A stretch of DNA of 49,297 nucleotides, taken from NCBI GenBank assembly GCA_015061565.1, contig SUWI01000011.1, positions 1 to 49,297 of the forward strand. Reading direction: 5' to 3'. The position numbers and the translations under genes are program-made. The DNA comes from Lentisphaerota bacterium. GTDB lineage: Bacteria > Verrucomicrobiota > Lentisphaeria > Victivallales > UBA1829. The notes beneath the pieces were generated by a model. The model did not search any database, was not told the origin of the DNA, and worked only from the letters and a program-made list of their open reading frames with translations. Positions 15,387-24,763 of the stretch are shown here, piece by piece (the first letter of the stretch is position 1; each line of letters opens with the position of its first letter).

Positions 15387-16535
15387 ATGGATAAGATCAG
15401 ATTCGGAGTTGTGGGACTGGGACATCGCGGACGGTACATGGCGCGTCTCGCGGAGGACGCGTTTGACTGCACGCAGTTTGTCGCCGCGTGCGACGTTGAT
15501 CCTTTGCTGTGGAACGAAACGCAGTGGCAGCAGGACAAGCCCCTCAAGGAACGCTATCCCGAGGTTAATTTCCATACCGATTACGCCGAAATGATCGCCA
15601 AAAACGAGCTTGATCTGGTGCTGGTTGAAACCGGCGCGGACGTCCATGCCGATTTCTGCATCAAGGCGCTGGACCGGAACATCAACGTGTTTTCCGACAT
15701 CCCGTCCGTGGCCAGCCTGGACGAGGCGAGGCGGCTGTGGGACGCCGAACAGAATTCCAGGGCCAAACTCATGACCGGCGCCAACCCCAACGAATGGGGA
15801 TTCGTCAACACGCTGGTCGATCTTTATCAGAAGGGACTGCTGGGTGAGCCCTATTACATGGAAGCCGAATATATCCATGCGAGCCGCGGACCCGCTGCGA
15901 CCAATCCGCTGCTGGTCCACAGCCCGTGGCGCAAAGCGCTGGTGCCGATCCGCTACTGCACCCATTCGCTCGGCCCGCTGCTCCGCATCATGAAGGAAGT
16001 CCTGCGTTACGCCATCTGCGTCGGCACCGGCAAGCACGTCAATCCCCAGGCGCTGAAGGACGACATGCAGGCGGCCTTGTTCCAGACCGAATCGGGCGTG
16101 ACGATCCGTCTGCTCCGCAACGGCGCCTGCCGCGCGTTTTTCGGCCACCACTCCTACCGCGTGTTCTGCACGAAAGGTTATTTCGAACGCATCGATTCCC
16201 GCGGCAATACGCCCCAGGTGGTGCGTTTCCGTTCCGATGAACTTTACGGCGCGGACACCCTGACCGAACTCCCCGTCGGCATGATGCCGAAGGAATACGC
16301 GGACAATCCCAAGGCGGCCGGGCACGGCGGCGCGGATTATGCGCTGTTCGACCATCTCTTCAAGGCGATGCTGAGCGATGCGCCGGAATTCCCGATCACG
16401 CTGCGGGAAGGTCTCTGCATGACCCTGCCCGGCATTTATGCCGCGAAGTCGGCACAGCTCGGCGGACAGAAACTTACGATCCATTATCCGTGGGAAAAAG
16501 AATTTGCCGCGGACATCAAGCAAATAGACCAGTAA
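15387..16535 (+). CDS. Gfo/Idh/MocA-family oxidoreductase
   Basis: A 382-residue NAD(P)-dependent sugar oxidoreductase, probably cytoplasmic. The N-terminal Rossmann fold starts FGVVGLGHRG, with an acidic strand end AACDVDP, and continues to about residue 125. The C-terminal half is the family's alpha/beta substrate domain, with a CTHSLGPLL segment containing the usual active-site His. The family lysine in the EKP-like position appears replaced: the segment reads VFSDIPSVAS, which has no Lys and may mean a non-dehydrogenase reaction. GAAAGGGG precedes ATG 15387. It heads an operon with a pseudopilin, a small secreted protein and a DUF4838 protein, so it likely processes the released sugar. 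Confidence 0.9.
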   Translation: MDKIRFGVVGLGHRGRYMARLAEDAFDCTQFVAACDVDPLLWNETQWQQDKPLKERYPEVNFHTDYAEMIAKNELDLVLVETGADVHADFCIKALDRNINVFSDIPSVASLDEARRLWDAEQNSRAKLMTGANPNEWGFVNTLVDLYQKGLLGEPYYMEAEYIHASRGPAATNPLLVHSPWRKALVPIRYCTHSLGPLLRIMKEVLRYAICVGTGKHVNPQALKDDMQAALFQTESGVTIRLLRNGACRAFFGHHSYRVFCTKGYFERIDSRGNTPQVVRFRSDELYGADTLTELPVGMMPKEYADNPKAAGHGGADYALFDHLFKAMLSDAPEFPITLREGLCMTLPGIYAAKSAQLGGQKLTIHYPWEKEFAADIKQIDQ

Positions 16536-16556
16536 TTTCAACGAAGGAGGACGGAC

Positions 16557-17369
16557 ATGGAAAAAGTTTCAATTCTCAAAACCCGCAAACCATCATCGAA
16601 GCGGGCCAGCACATTTACACTGATAGAACTGCTGGTTGTGATAGCGATCATCGCGATCCTGGCGGGAATGCTGCTGCCGGCATTGAACTCGGCACGTGAA
16701 AAAGGACGGTCAACGCTCTGCAAAAGCAATCTGAAACAGCAGCATCTGGCTTTTTCCGCTTACATCAACGATTATCAGGAATGGTGCATGGTCCTGTCAT
16801 ATCCGGCGGCATATATCCCCGGACGGACAATGGGGATTCCATGGTATGGCCAGATGCAGGAATTAAAATACATTGCCAACGGGAAAGTTTTCGCCTGTCC
16901 GAGCAATAAGGCCCAGGTAAAAGGACAATATCCAAATGACGGCAGCAACACTTACGGATCGACTTATGGCCTGACTTATGGAACATTCGGTGACAGTCTG
17001 AAGGGGACTGCAATTGTCCCGATCAAAATGAACTCGCTGGCAAAAGACCGCAGATCTCCGGGAACCGCAGTGTTCGGCGATACCGCGGTCATCAACAACA
17101 GTAATTCAGAACTGTGCTCCTTTTCCGGTATATCCTCCAACAGACCGGGGGACAGGATCCAAAATCTCAGCAACAACCCATCCAGAGGGTTCTTCGGCAG
17201 CGGGGATTACGCTCCCTACGGAGTTTTTCTGGTCCATGGCGGGCGGTATGCGAATTTGGCGACTTTCGGCGGCGGAGTCACGACGTTTAAGCACCACATA
17301 GGATCGTTGACTTCTTTCGACGAATTTAACCCCTGCAGACGGCATGACAATGTATCCGGACAATTCTGA
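16557..17369 (+). CDS. Pseudopilin-like protein (prepilin N-terminal methylation domain)
   Basis: A 270-residue protein with a basic leader of 19 residues, then FTLIELLVV and the hydrophobic helix ending GMLLPALN. The residue before the predicted cleavage site is Thr, not Gly. The C-terminal globular part is rich in Gly, Ser and Tyr and has an [14 protein letters not shown] segment like a loosened H-x9-DG signature. An AAGGAGG site precedes the ATG, 21 bases after the oxidoreductase stop. Predicted inner-membrane protein that joins a pseudopilus or related filament; its partner in the operon is the DUF4838 protein. Confidence 0.92.
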   Translation: MEKVSILKTRKPSSKRASTFTLIELLVVIAIIAILAGMLLPALNSAREKGRSTLCKSNLKQQHLAFSAYINDYQEWCMVLSYPAAYIPGRTMGIPWYGQMQELKYIANGKVFACPSNKAQVKGQYPNDGSNTYGSTYGLTYGTFGDSLKGTAIVPIKMNSLAKDRRSPGTAVFGDTAVINNSNSELCSFSGISSNRPGDRIQNLSNNPSRGFFGSGDYAPYGVFLVHGGRYANLATFGGGVTTFKHHIGSLTSFDEFNPCRRHDNVSGQF

Positions 17370-17408
17370 CAATCGAAATTCAGCCGATACAAAAAGGAGT
17401 CGATTCTT

Positions 17409-17966
17409 ATGAAAAACAAAACCCTGTTTCTGCTCGCCTCGCTGGCTGTGTCCGGAATCCTTCACGCGGAAAGCGTGGACATCCCCGTCCTTTACCGGAA
17501 TCCCGCGGAAGAAGTAAAAGCCGGACAGCTGCAAGCCTTCGGATTCTACGAAAACGAGACAAGAATCGTGCTCGCATTTCAGATCCGAGATCTGCAAAAG
17601 GTCATGGAAGATCCGAAAAGCGCCATGAGTTTTTACGCGGACACTGATGACGATCTGACGACCGGGCGTTATCCGAAAAATCTGGGCTGGGATTTCCAGA
17701 TCAATGTGATGCTGAAACGAAAATCCGCCGTCATGATGAAATGGACCGGCAGCAAGGCGGAGAATTTCAACATCAAGGGAAAATACACGGTCTCTTCGGA
17801 CGGCGACGTGCTTTATATCACGTTCCTGAAAAGCGCCGTTCCGGGGATCGAGTTCAGGCAGCAGTTCAAATTCCGGGCGCTGCAGCTCCGGAACAATCAG
17901 CGCGTGGACAAAAAGAAATCCGACGAGGTGTTCGCGGAAAAATTCGAACTCCCCGCCGATAAATGA
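17409..17966 (+). CDS. Small secreted protein, probable beta-sandwich carbohydrate-binding type
   Basis: A 185-residue exported protein (signal peptide MKNKTLFLLASLAVSGILHA). The mature part reads as a beta-sandwich: IVLAFQIRD, MSFYADTDDDLTTGRYP, WDFQINVML, and a final strand with FRQQFKFRALQL. The DTDDD-x-TTG stretch looks like a calcium loop of sugar-binding or DOMON-like domains. I do not recognise a named family. AAAAAGGAG precedes the start, and the DUF4838 gene begins 11 bases after its stop, which suggests that the two exported proteins act together. Confidence 0.72.
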   Translation: MKNKTLFLLASLAVSGILHAESVDIPVLYRNPAEEVKAGQLQAFGFYENETRIVLAFQIRDLQKVMEDPKSAMSFYADTDDDLTTGRYPKNLGWDFQINVMLKRKSAVMMKWTGSKAENFNIKGKYTVSSDGDVLYITFLKSAVPGIEFRQQFKFRALQLRNNQRVDKKKSDEVFAEKFELPADK

Positions 17967-17977
17967 AAGGTTGAATC

Positions 17978-20248
17978 ATGAAGAAACTTCTGCCGCTTTC
18001 CCTGCTGTGCATTCTCGCGGGACTCTCTGCTGCCGAGATCACCATCGACCCCGCCCGCTCGGTCATCTCCGCCCGACAGGCGAACGATCCCGCCGCGCAG
18101 GAATTGAAGACCCATCTGGAACTCATCACCGGGAAAAAGATCCCGGTCCTGGGCGGAGGACAGGTCCGGCGGAACGCTTATATTTTTCATATCGGCAAAG
18201 CCCCGACAGGCGCGCCGGAGAAATTACAGCCGGAGGAATCCCGCTGGGAGATCACTCCGGATGCAGCATATTTCTACGGGGAAGGAACCAAAGGGAGCCT
18301 CAATGCGGTCTACGATTTTCTGGAAAGCGAACTGGGGGTCCGCTGGCCGGGAGGGAATGATATCGCCTTCCGTAAACAGGATCCGCTCCGGGTGAAAAGC
18401 GCCGAGGGGAAATGGATTCCGAAACTGAACATGCGGGGGATCCGTGTCAGCAACACCGGCGGCCGGGAAGCCAGGGAAGCCGCTAGCCTGTGGCGGAGAA
18501 GACTGCGGACCGGAGGACATGACCGGCCGAGTTACGGTCACGCATTCACACAATACTGGAAACGGTTTGGTAAGACGCATCCGGAATATTTCGCGATGCG
18601 TCCGGACGGGGTGCGCGCTCCGGTCGGAGCGAAAGCCGATGCGGACAATGCGGCGGCTTTCCGGGGCGCGAAAGCGCAGGCCATCGCGTTGTGCGTCAGC
18701 AATGAAGCACTGGCCGATCAGGTGATCGCCGACTGGCGGGAAAAGGGCTGTCCGCTGTATATCAACCTGTGCGAAAACGACGCGCTCGGCAAGGATTCCT
18801 GCCATTGTCCGAAATGCACCGCGCTGGACGTGGTTCCGAAAAAGAAAACGCCGTGGGAAAACTGGTATGCGGACCGTTATGTGAATTTTGCCAACCGGGT
18901 GCTGGCCAGGGCCAGGAAGATCCGTCCGGATGTGAAAGCGGCAATGTATGCCTACAATGCCGCGGAACAGGCGCCGAAACGGGAAAAACCCGATGCTGCA
19001 CTCGTGATCGGAATGGTTCCGACCGATTTCACCATGGCCGGAATCGCAGCGTATGTCGGTTCATGGAAAAACGCGGGGCTGAACCATTTTTTTTACCGCC
19101 CGAACCGGCATACTTATTATTCTCTGCCGCAGCTTCCGGTCGGATACGAAAAACACTTTTTCGATCTCTGGCAGTACCTTTACCGTTCGGGGGCGATCGG
19201 CTTCGATTACGATTCGCAGACCGAGACCGGATGTTTTCAATATTTCGACACTTACGTGCTCTTGAAAGCGATGCAGGATCCGTCCAAAACGTTCGCCCAC
19301 TGGGAGAAACATTATATGCAGGCGTTCGGCGAGGCGGCGGATGATATCCGCGAGTATTACCGTTACTGGCGCGAACAGGTCTGGGAAAAACGGCTGGCAC
19401 CGGATCAGGCGAAAATCGCCGAACGGGGGAAATGGTTCAATTTCGCCCGCGGACTGGTCTGGAATCTGGGTAAATATTATAAGGAAAAAGATTTCATTGA
19501 GGCGGGGAAATATCTTGACGCGGCCTTGTTGCGGGATTTGACGGCAGAGGAGCGTGTCCGGATCGAAAAATTGAAACTTGCCAATGAACACGCGAGGCTC
19601 TTTTACCATGCCGTCGTCAACAAAAAAGATGCCGATTCCCTGAAACTGCTGGCATTCCGTGAAAAGCACGGATACACCCTGCTGCCGGCCAATGAAAAGC
19701 ATTACGGCGATATCTGCGGCATCCAGCGGGTGATGAATTTCAAAGATTATCTGCCGCCGTATCTGAAAACGCCGCTGTTCTGGAATTTCAGGCTGGATCC
19801 CGACAATAAGGGGCTTGAGGAAAAATGGTATGAAAACACGCCCGCGCAGGTCCGCCGCTGGGGAGCAGTGATGTGTACCAATACGCCGTGGGAAACGCCC
19901 TACAAACATTACAGGCAGATCTCCGCGGCGATTCGGGCGAAGACCGCACAATACGACGGCATCGCCTGGTACGGCACTCAAATCACGATCCCTGCCGACT
20001 GGAAAGACCGCAAAGTCTATCTTTATTTCGGCGCGGTGGATGAATCCTGCCGGCTTTATGTCAACGGAAAGAGAGCCGGGGAAAGGATTTTCAAAAAGTC
20101 CAACGACTGGACGACTCCTTTCACCATCGAAATCACTTCCTTCATCGACTGGAAAAAGAAACAGCAGAACGTCATTGTACGGGTGGAGGACAAGTCCGGA
20201 CAGGGCGGCATCTGGAAACCGGTCTGGCTGGTGTCAAAGCAGTTCTGA
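17978..20248 (+). CDS. Secreted DUF4838-containing protein with C-terminal beta-sandwich
   Basis: A 756-residue exported protein (signal peptide MKKLLPLSLLCILAGLSAA). The N-terminal alpha-glucuronidase-like domain (about 20-130) ends in LNAVYDFLESELGVRWPGG. A DUF4838 barrel-like region follows with His188 (YGHAFTQYW) and a Cys cluster CHCPKC (275-280) preceded by NLCENDALG. The last 150 residues resemble a GH2-type sugar-binding sandwich (WYGTQITIPADW, VYLYFGAVDESCRLYVNGK). This C-terminal domain differs from that of the DUF4838 protein at 6880, while the central part and Cys cluster agree. Its stop overlaps the convergent rnhB stop as TGATCA. Substrate unknown. Confidence 0.87.
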   Translation: MKKLLPLSLLCILAGLSAAEITIDPARSVISARQANDPAAQELKTHLELITGKKIPVLGGGQVRRNAYIFHIGKAPTGAPEKLQPEESRWEITPDAAYFYGEGTKGSLNAVYDFLESELGVRWPGGNDIAFRKQDPLRVKSAEGKWIPKLNMRGIRVSNTGGREAREAASLWRRRLRTGGHDRPSYGHAFTQYWKRFGKTHPEYFAMRPDGVRAPVGAKADADNAAAFRGAKAQAIALCVSNEALADQVIADWREKGCPLYINLCENDALGKDSCHCPKCTALDVVPKKKTPWENWYADRYVNFANRVLARARKIRPDVKAAMYAYNAAEQAPKREKPDAALVIGMVPTDFTMAGIAAYVGSWKNAGLNHFFYRPNRHTYYSLPQLPVGYEKHFFDLWQYLYRSGAIGFDYDSQTETGCFQYFDTYVLLKAMQDPSKTFAHWEKHYMQAFGEAADDIREYYRYWREQVWEKRLAPDQAKIAERGKWFNFARGLVWNLGKYYKEKDFIEAGKYLDAALLRDLTAEERVRIEKLKLANEHARLFYHAVVNKKDADSLKLLAFREKHGYTLLPANEKHYGDICGIQRVMNFKDYLPPYLKTPLFWNFRLDPDNKGLEEKWYENTPAQVRRWGAVMCTNTPWETPYKHYRQISAAIRAKTAQYDGIAWYGTQITIPADWKDRKVYLYFGAVDESCRLYVNGKRAGERIFKKSNDWTTPFTIEITSFIDWKKKQQNVIVRVEDKSGQGGIWKPVWLVSKQF

Positions 20249-20944
20249 TCAGCCGAAGAGGTCGGGCTGAATTTTATCCGGCGGATTCAGGATTTTCCGT
20301 ATCGGTGCGTAACTGAGCCTGTGAATGGGGCAGGGACCGTATTTTTTCACCGCCTCGATGTGGGCCGCGGTACAGTAGCCTTTGTGGACCTCGAAACCGT
20401 ATTGGGGAAAAGTTTCGGCGAAGTCTTTCATCAGCAGGTCGCGGTGGGTCTTGGCCAGGATGCTGGCGGCGCCGATGGAAAGCGATTTGGCATCGCCTTT
20501 CACGATCGACTGCGAGGGCAGCTCGAAGCCTTTGACCGGATTGCCGTCGACGAGGATGAATTGGGTCTGCGGAAGCTGCGCGACGGCCAGACGCATGGCT
20601 TTCCAGGTGGCCTGCAGGATATTGATGCGGTCGATCTCTTCGGCGGAAACTTCCGCGACCGCATGAAGGATCGAGGGCTCCGCCAGGAGCAGTTCGCGCA
20701 GCTCCATGCGGGCGTTTTCGGTCATCTGCTTGGAATCGTGGATGCCGGACGGGATTTTCGCCGGGTCGGTGAAGATCACGGCGGCGGCGACGACGGGACC
20801 GGCCATGCAGCCGCGGCCGGCCTCATCCACACCGGCGACAAAAGAAAACCCCTCGGCCCATCTGATCTTCTCAAATGCGAGGAGTTTTTCTTTGCGGGCA
20901 AGTTCATCCTGCGGAGAAACTTTGCCCGTCTTGCCTGAAGTCAT
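20249..20944 (-). CDS. rnhB: Ribonuclease HII
   Basis: Cleaves the RNA strand of RNA-DNA hybrids and single ribonucleotides in DNA. The 231-residue protein carries the type 2 motif VAGVDEAGRG (catalytic Asp40 and Glu41), then IHDSKQMTENAR and the third acidic site in FILVDGNPV. The length and order suit the family, with a short N-terminal extension. It is the last gene of the rpsP operon and starts 7 bases after the rplS stop. Its stop shares TGATCA with that of the convergent DUF4838 gene, with no space for a terminator. Confidence 0.96.
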   Translation of the reverse strand: MTSGKTGKVSPQDELARKEKLLAFEKIRWAEGFSFVAGVDEAGRGCMAGPVVAAAVIFTDPAKIPSGIHDSKQMTENARMELRELLLAEPSILHAVAEVSAEEIDRINILQATWKAMRLAVAQLPQTQFILVDGNPVKGFELPSQSIVKGDAKSLSIGAASILAKTHRDLLMKDFAETFPQYGFEVHKGYCTAAHIEAVKKYGPCPIHRLSYAPIRKILNPPDKIQPDLFG

Positions 20945-20951
20945 GCGGAAA

Positions 20952-21305
20952 TCAAGCGTTGAACTTCATTTCTTTGACTTTGGCGCCTTTGCCGATCTTG
21001 TCGCGCAGGTAGTAGAGTTTGGCGCGGCGGACCCGTCCGCGGCGTTCGACCTCGATGTGGTCGATACGCGGGGAGTGGAGCGGGAAAACTCTTTCCACGC
21101 CGATACCGAAAGCGACGCGGCGGACCGTGAACATTTCGCGGATGCCGCTGCCGCGGCGGGCGATCACGACACCGGCGAACATCTGGATGCGTTCGGTGGT
21201 GCCTTCCACGATCTTGTTGTAGACTTTGACGGTGTCGCCGACTTTGAAATCAGGGATGTCCTGCCGGCACTGCTGTTTTTCGATTTTGTCAATCACACTG
21301 CTCAT
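20952..21305 (-). CDS. rplS: Ribosomal protein L19
   Basis: A 117-residue large-subunit ribosomal protein. [54 protein letters not shown] and [15 protein letters not shown] are the standard L19 segments. The start at ATG 21305 is preceded by GGAGGATTGTAAT; the longer open frame upstream overlaps trmD. Normal place between trmD and rnhB. Confidence 0.97.
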   Translation of the reverse strand: MSSVIDKIEKQQCRQDIPDFKVGDTVKVYNKIVEGTTERIQMFAGVVIARRGSGIREMFTVRRVAFGIGVERVFPLHSPRIDHIEVERRGRVRRAKLYYLRDKIGKGAKVKEMKFNA

Positions 21306-21319
21306 ATTACAATCCTCCG

Positions 21320-22003
21320 TTAAGATTTCTTTTCCAGCAGATCGGGGCGTTTGCCGGCGGTTTCCAGCAGCGCCTGTTCTCTGCGCCATTCTTCAACTTT
21401 TTCATGGTTCCCGGAGAGCAGAACTTCGGGAACCCGCCAGCCGCGGAACTCCGCGGGCCGGGTGTACTGCGGATATTCGAGGAAACCCGATTCAGTGGAG
21501 AACGATTCATCCGCATCGGAGTCGCCGCATCCAAGCGCCCCGGGCAGCAATCGGATCACTGCATCGCACATCACCATTGCGGGAAGATTGCCGCTGGTCA
21601 GAACATAATCGCCGATCGAGATCTCCCGGTCCGCCAAATGCTCCCGCACGCGCTCGTCCACGCCCTCATAATGTCCGCATATTATAATCAAATGGCTTTC
21701 CTGCGCCAGTTCCGCAGCGATCCGCTGAGAGAAACGTTCGCCGCGCGGACCGGTCAGGATCACCTTTGACTCTTTCGTCCTCAGAAACTCGACCGCTTCG
21801 AACAGCGGCTCGGGTTTCATCAGCATTCCGGGACCGCCGCCGAACGGCTTGTCATCCACGGTCTGCCGTTTGTCATGGGTAAAGTCTCTGAGATTCACCG
21901 CATTGACCGCCACCCGGTTCTCCCGGATCGCCCGTCCCGCAATACTGGACCCGAGTGGGCCGAAAAAGATATCGGGGAACAGAGTAACGATGTCAATCCG
22001 CAG
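21320..22003 (-). CDS. trmD: tRNA (guanine-37-N1)-methyltransferase, apparent CTG start
   Basis: Methylates G37 of tRNAs using SAM, preventing frameshifts. The SPOUT-family motifs are intact: [35 protein letters not shown] and [15 protein letters not shown]. The family N-terminus ([10 protein letters not shown]) is encoded just upstream, but the codon at the Met position is CTG at 22001-22003, and no ATG, GTG or TTG occurs in that frame close to it. The first GTG (21913) would remove the first 30 residues, including the core strand [11 protein letters not shown] lies two bases after the khpA stop with AGGTGG ten bases upstream, so re-initiation is plausible. Length from CTG is 227 residues, normal for TrmD. 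Confidence 0.93.
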   Translation of the reverse strand: MRIDIVTLFPDIFFGPLGSSIAGRAIRENRVAVNAVNLRDFTHDKRQTVDDKPFGGGPGMLMKPEPLFEAVEFLRTKESKVILTGPRGERFSQRIAAELAQESHLIIICGHYEGVDERVREHLADREISIGDYVLTSGNLPAMVMCDAVIRLLPGALGCGDSDADESFSTESGFLEYPQYTRPAEFRGWRVPEVLLSGNHEKVEEWRREQALLETAGKRPDLLEKKS

Positions 22004-22005
22004 TC

Positions 22006-22368
22006 TCAGTCCGCCACCTCGACTTTGATCCGGCTCTGCATTCTGCTGCCGGCGCTGAAAACCAGAGCCCGCAGCGCACTGATGGTCTTGCCCTTCTTGC
22101 CGATGATCTTGCCCGTGTCTTCTTTGCGGCAGGAAATCCAGATCACGCTCGCATTATCCTCGTTCTTGGTCGTCACTTTCACATCATCGGGATAATCGAC
22201 CAACGCAGTAACCACATAACTCACGAAACCTTCCAGATCCTTGAGGGAAACGGCACGGCCGTTCCCGGCCGGAGCTGCGGAGGGTGCTTCAGCGGATTTT
22301 ACGGAACTGCCGGCAGCGTCATCCATGTCGCCGCTGAACAGTTTCTTAAAAAACGTCACGATAGCCAC
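22006..22368 (-). CDS. khpA: KH-domain RNA-binding protein (KhpA/YlqC-like)
   Basis: A 120-residue RNA-binding protein. The KH core is clear in the second half: [20 protein letters not shown] with the GxxG loop, followed by KVEVAD at the end. The first 45 residues form an Ala/Ser-rich extension beyond the usual 75-80-residue KhpA. The start is taken as GTG 22368, eight bases after AGGAG (22377-22381); an in-frame ATG at 22389 lies upstream of that site and is less likely. It lies between rpsP and trmD as in many bacteria. Confidence 0.88.
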   Translation of the reverse strand: MAIVTFFKKLFSGDMDDAAGSSVKSAEAPSAAPAGNGRAVSLKDLEGFVSYVVTALVDYPDDVKVTTKNEDNASVIWISCRKEDTGKIIGKKGKTISALRALVFSAGSRMQSRIKVEVAD

Positions 22369-22447
22369 AATAACTGCTCCTGAATGCATTGGTTCGTAAA
22401 GACATCCGTCCCGATTTGCGGAACGGGATCACGAATTACGAACGGGC

Positions 22448-22756
22448 TCAAGCCTGAGCCGCAGCATCCTTCTTAAAGTTTTTCTTCTTGGTGTAGGGAT
22501 CGGCAGCGCCGCGCACTTTGGATTTGCCCTCTTTGGCGCGCTTGTAGATGTCGGCAACGGTTTCGCTCATCTGGGCGCCGTTCGCGAGCCAGTATTCAAT
22601 GCGTTCGACATTGACTTTTTCATCGCTCTTTTTCGGATCGTAGTAGCCGAGGGTTTCAAGTGTGTAGCCGTCACGGGAAGAACGGATGTCCGTCGCAACC
22701 ACGCGGAAGCTGATCCAGTTCTTCGCACCAGTCTTTTTCAGTCTGATCTTGACCAT
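22448..22756 (-). CDS. rpsP: Ribosomal protein S16
   Basis: A 102-residue small-subunit ribosomal protein. MVKIRLKKTGAKNW, VVATDIRSSRDGYTLETLGYY and VERIEYWLANGAQMSETV are the standard segments. It is the first gene of rpsP-khpA-trmD-rplS-rnhB. The usual rimM gene between khpA and trmD is missing here. Confidence 0.97.
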   Translation of the reverse strand: MVKIRLKKTGAKNWISFRVVATDIRSSRDGYTLETLGYYDPKKSDEKVNVERIEYWLANGAQMSETVADIYKRAKEGKSKVRGAADPYTKKKNFKKDAAAQA

Positions 22757-22868
22757 TTTTGGTTTTTACCTTATCCTGTTTTTCGTTCTGCATACGGACC
22801 CTTCCGCATGCCCGGAATCTTCTCCATGCTGCCCGAACATTGTCAACATTAGCAACATAGAGACGAAC

Positions 22869-22896
22869 AATATACTCTGTTTTATGAAAAATGCAA
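22869..22896 (-). promoter_or_regulatory. Promoter of the rpsP operon
   Basis: Reading leftward, TTGCAT (22896-22891), 16 bases and TATATT (22874-22869). It leaves a leader of roughly 105 bases before the rpsP ATG. The same TTGCAT-16-TATATT form occurs before the AraC gene at 15259. Confidence 0.6.
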
Positions 22897-23003
22897 GCGC
22901 GATTTCCAAAAATTTGCACTTTTCTGCATCTTTTTTACCGTCTGCACCGGAAATCAGCCTCCTCTGGCCGGGATCGGACCGGCGGGCAGTCCGGACCGAT
23001 CCG

Positions 23004-23825
23004 TCAGAAAGACCCGTAAGTGCCAGTTTTCATATCATAGTAACTGTAGCAGGCATAGAAATATTTGAAATAGTTGCAGGTCCAATGGTGGGTGACGGCC
23101 GTGGCTGGCCGGTCGGTTTTCGCTTCCAGCTGGGCTGCGGTCATTACCTGGGCATGGCCGTCCAGAAAGGCGGCCGAAGCACGGCAGGATATACCGCCGC
23201 GGAAAAAGCTGTCCGAGGTCGGCAGCGGCAGTTTTTTGTTGCCGTGACGGTAGCGCACCACATGGGAAAGCATCGCCTGATAATCGATCGCGGCACCCCG
23301 GGCTACGCTCGGATCGGGTATCCAGGCATTGTAATCATATTGCGATGAGGAATCCGCCACCAGGACCCCGACTCCCGGATACTGGATCATCTGCGTTCTC
23401 ACATAGCGTCCGTGGAGACTGCCGCCGAAACGTAAATTGAGACCGTAAGCGATCAGTCCGTAATCATTGGGCTTGGCTTTTTCCGCATCCGGACAGCCGA
23501 CCTGGAGTTTGGGATTGAGCCCGACGGCCTTGAACCACCATTCCGGTCCGTCGGAGGTAGCAGCGTTAGTCCTGGCATTGACCGCGGGCAGCCATTCCGA
23601 CCAATCCTGAATATACATCGCCACCTGGGAATGGATCTGACGGATGTTGCTGAGGCAGTTGATCTGACGTGCCTGGGCCCGGGCATTGCTGAGGGCCGGC
23701 AGCAGCATTCCCGCCAGAATGGCAATGATCGCTATGACGATGAGCAGTTCTATGAGCGTGAAATAAGCCTTTCCGGAAACGACCGGTCCGGTCTGGACCC
23801 GATCAGTGCATGACGGCTGCTTCAT
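23004..23825 (-). CDS. Pseudopilin-like protein (prepilin N-terminal methylation domain)
   Basis: A 273-residue protein. After a 21-residue leader ending in GKAY comes FTLIELLIV and the hydrophobic helix to GMLLPALS; the residue before the expected cleavage site is Tyr. The C-terminal portion has the DG motif of the group in [15 protein letters not shown] 23825 follows AAAGGAG and is preferred over the upstream ATG at 23879, which lies inside the -10 region of the promoter. Unlike the other pseudopilins here it has its own promoter and is the only gene of its transcript, next to the heparinase-like/amidohydrolase operon. Confidence 0.9.
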   Translation of the reverse strand: MKQPSCTDRVQTGPVVSGKAYFTLIELLIVIAIIAILAGMLLPALSNARAQARQINCLSNIRQIHSQVAMYIQDWSEWLPAVNARTNAATSDGPEWWFKAVGLNPKLQVGCPDAEKAKPNDYGLIAYGLNLRFGGSLHGRYVRTQMIQYPGVGVLVADSSSQYDYNAWIPDPSVARGAAIDYQAMLSHVVRYRHGNKKLPLPTSDSFFRGGISCRASAAFLDGHAQVMTAAQLEAKTDRPATAVTHHWTCNYFKYFYACYSYYDMKTGTYGSF

Positions 23826-23877
23826 AACTTTTTTCTCCTTTGGATTTGCCGGACACCAAAAATGACTGTATCTGAAC

Positions 23878-23905
23878 AATATAACCGTGTTTTTCCCGTT
23901 TTCAA
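23878..23905 (-). promoter_or_regulatory. Promoter of the lone pseudopilin gene
   Basis: Reading leftward, TTGAAA (23905-23900), 16 bases and TATATT (23883-23878), about 55 bases before the ATG at 23825. Confidence 0.65.
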
Positions 23906-23974
23906 GGGGAAAATGAAGTTCCGGCGCAAAAAACGTATAATTTCAGCGGATCCGCGTTCCTGTGCGGGGGCTCC

Positions 23975-24763
23975 TTATGCATCTCTTTTCAACAGGATCC
24001 GTGCCGCATTCCGTCCCAGGATCCGGTATTTGTCCTCCAGGGATATTTCCGCAAAGATCACCCGTCCGATCTGGTGTTCGCTGTTGTAGAAATTCATATC
24101 GCTGCCCCAGAGCAGTTTATCCGCCATCCCCTCATGGACGAAATATTCGATCAGACCTTTCGGCGAGGCGGAAAAACAGGTTTCCAGAAAGACGTTGGGG
24201 TAAGTGCGGGCATGGCGGAGATATTCTTCCTTCATGCAGCATCCGGCATGGCCGAGGATAAAGGAAATATGGGGATATTTTTCATATTGTCCTTCCAGGT
24301 CCTTGAGCTCGTTTCCCCAGGTATGGATCAGCATGGGCATCCGATGTTCGTCGGCGAAAGCGTAGATCCGGGCATAATTGGGATGGGAATAGGGCAGTCC
24401 GGAAGATGAGACATGGATCTTGACCGCACGGAATCCGAGGTCATATCCGGCCTGGAGCTGGCGGGCGATATCCTTTTCGTAGGCCACATCGGCGGTGATG
24501 TAGCCATGCAACCGGTCCGGGCAGGCGGCGATGATCTCCTTCATCTCCTCCAGGGCCAGATCGGTATAGTTGATCAGGCCGGAATAATGGCTGATGAAAC
24601 ACTTGCTGCAGCCGGTCCGGTCCATGCATTCCAGGAAAGACCGGGCGGTGTTGGCATAAAGCGGGAAATAGGAGCCGGTCCCGATATGTGCGTGCGCATC
24701 GATCACCAGACAGTTCAGCGGCAGACCCTTCAGGGCGCGTTCTTCAAGGATATCATGTTTCAT
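23975..24763 (-). CDS. Amidohydrolase-2 family metal-dependent hydrolase
   Basis: A 262-residue TIM-barrel hydrolase with a complete metal site by motif: DAHAHIG (His24, His26), LIHTWG (His147), LGHAGC (His172) and WGSDMNF (Asp222). Members hydrolyse lactones, decarboxylate aromatic acids or act on related substrates; which reaction applies cannot be read. ATG 24763 has GAGGTGAAATT before it and overlaps the stop of the upstream partner as ATGA, so the two are translationally coupled. It is the last gene of the operon that begins with the heparinase-like enzyme, so it may act on a product of that enzyme. Confidence 0.88.
   Translation of the reverse strand: MKHDILEERALKGLPLNCLVIDAHAHIGTGSYFPLYANTARSFLECMDRTGCSKCFISHYSGLINYTDLALEEMKEIIAACPDRLHGYITADVAYEKDIARQLQAGYDLGFRAVKIHVSSSGLPYSHPNYARIYAFADEHRMPMLIHTWGNELKDLEGQYEKYPHISFILGHAGCCMKEEYLRHARTYPNVFLETCFSASPKGLIEYFVHEGMADKLLWGSDMNFYNSEHQIGRVIFAEISLEDKYRILGRNAARILLKRDA

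Noticed and set aside
21226..21687. 153-codon plus-strand frame opposite trmD and rplS
   Set aside because: It is antisense to two universally conserved genes.
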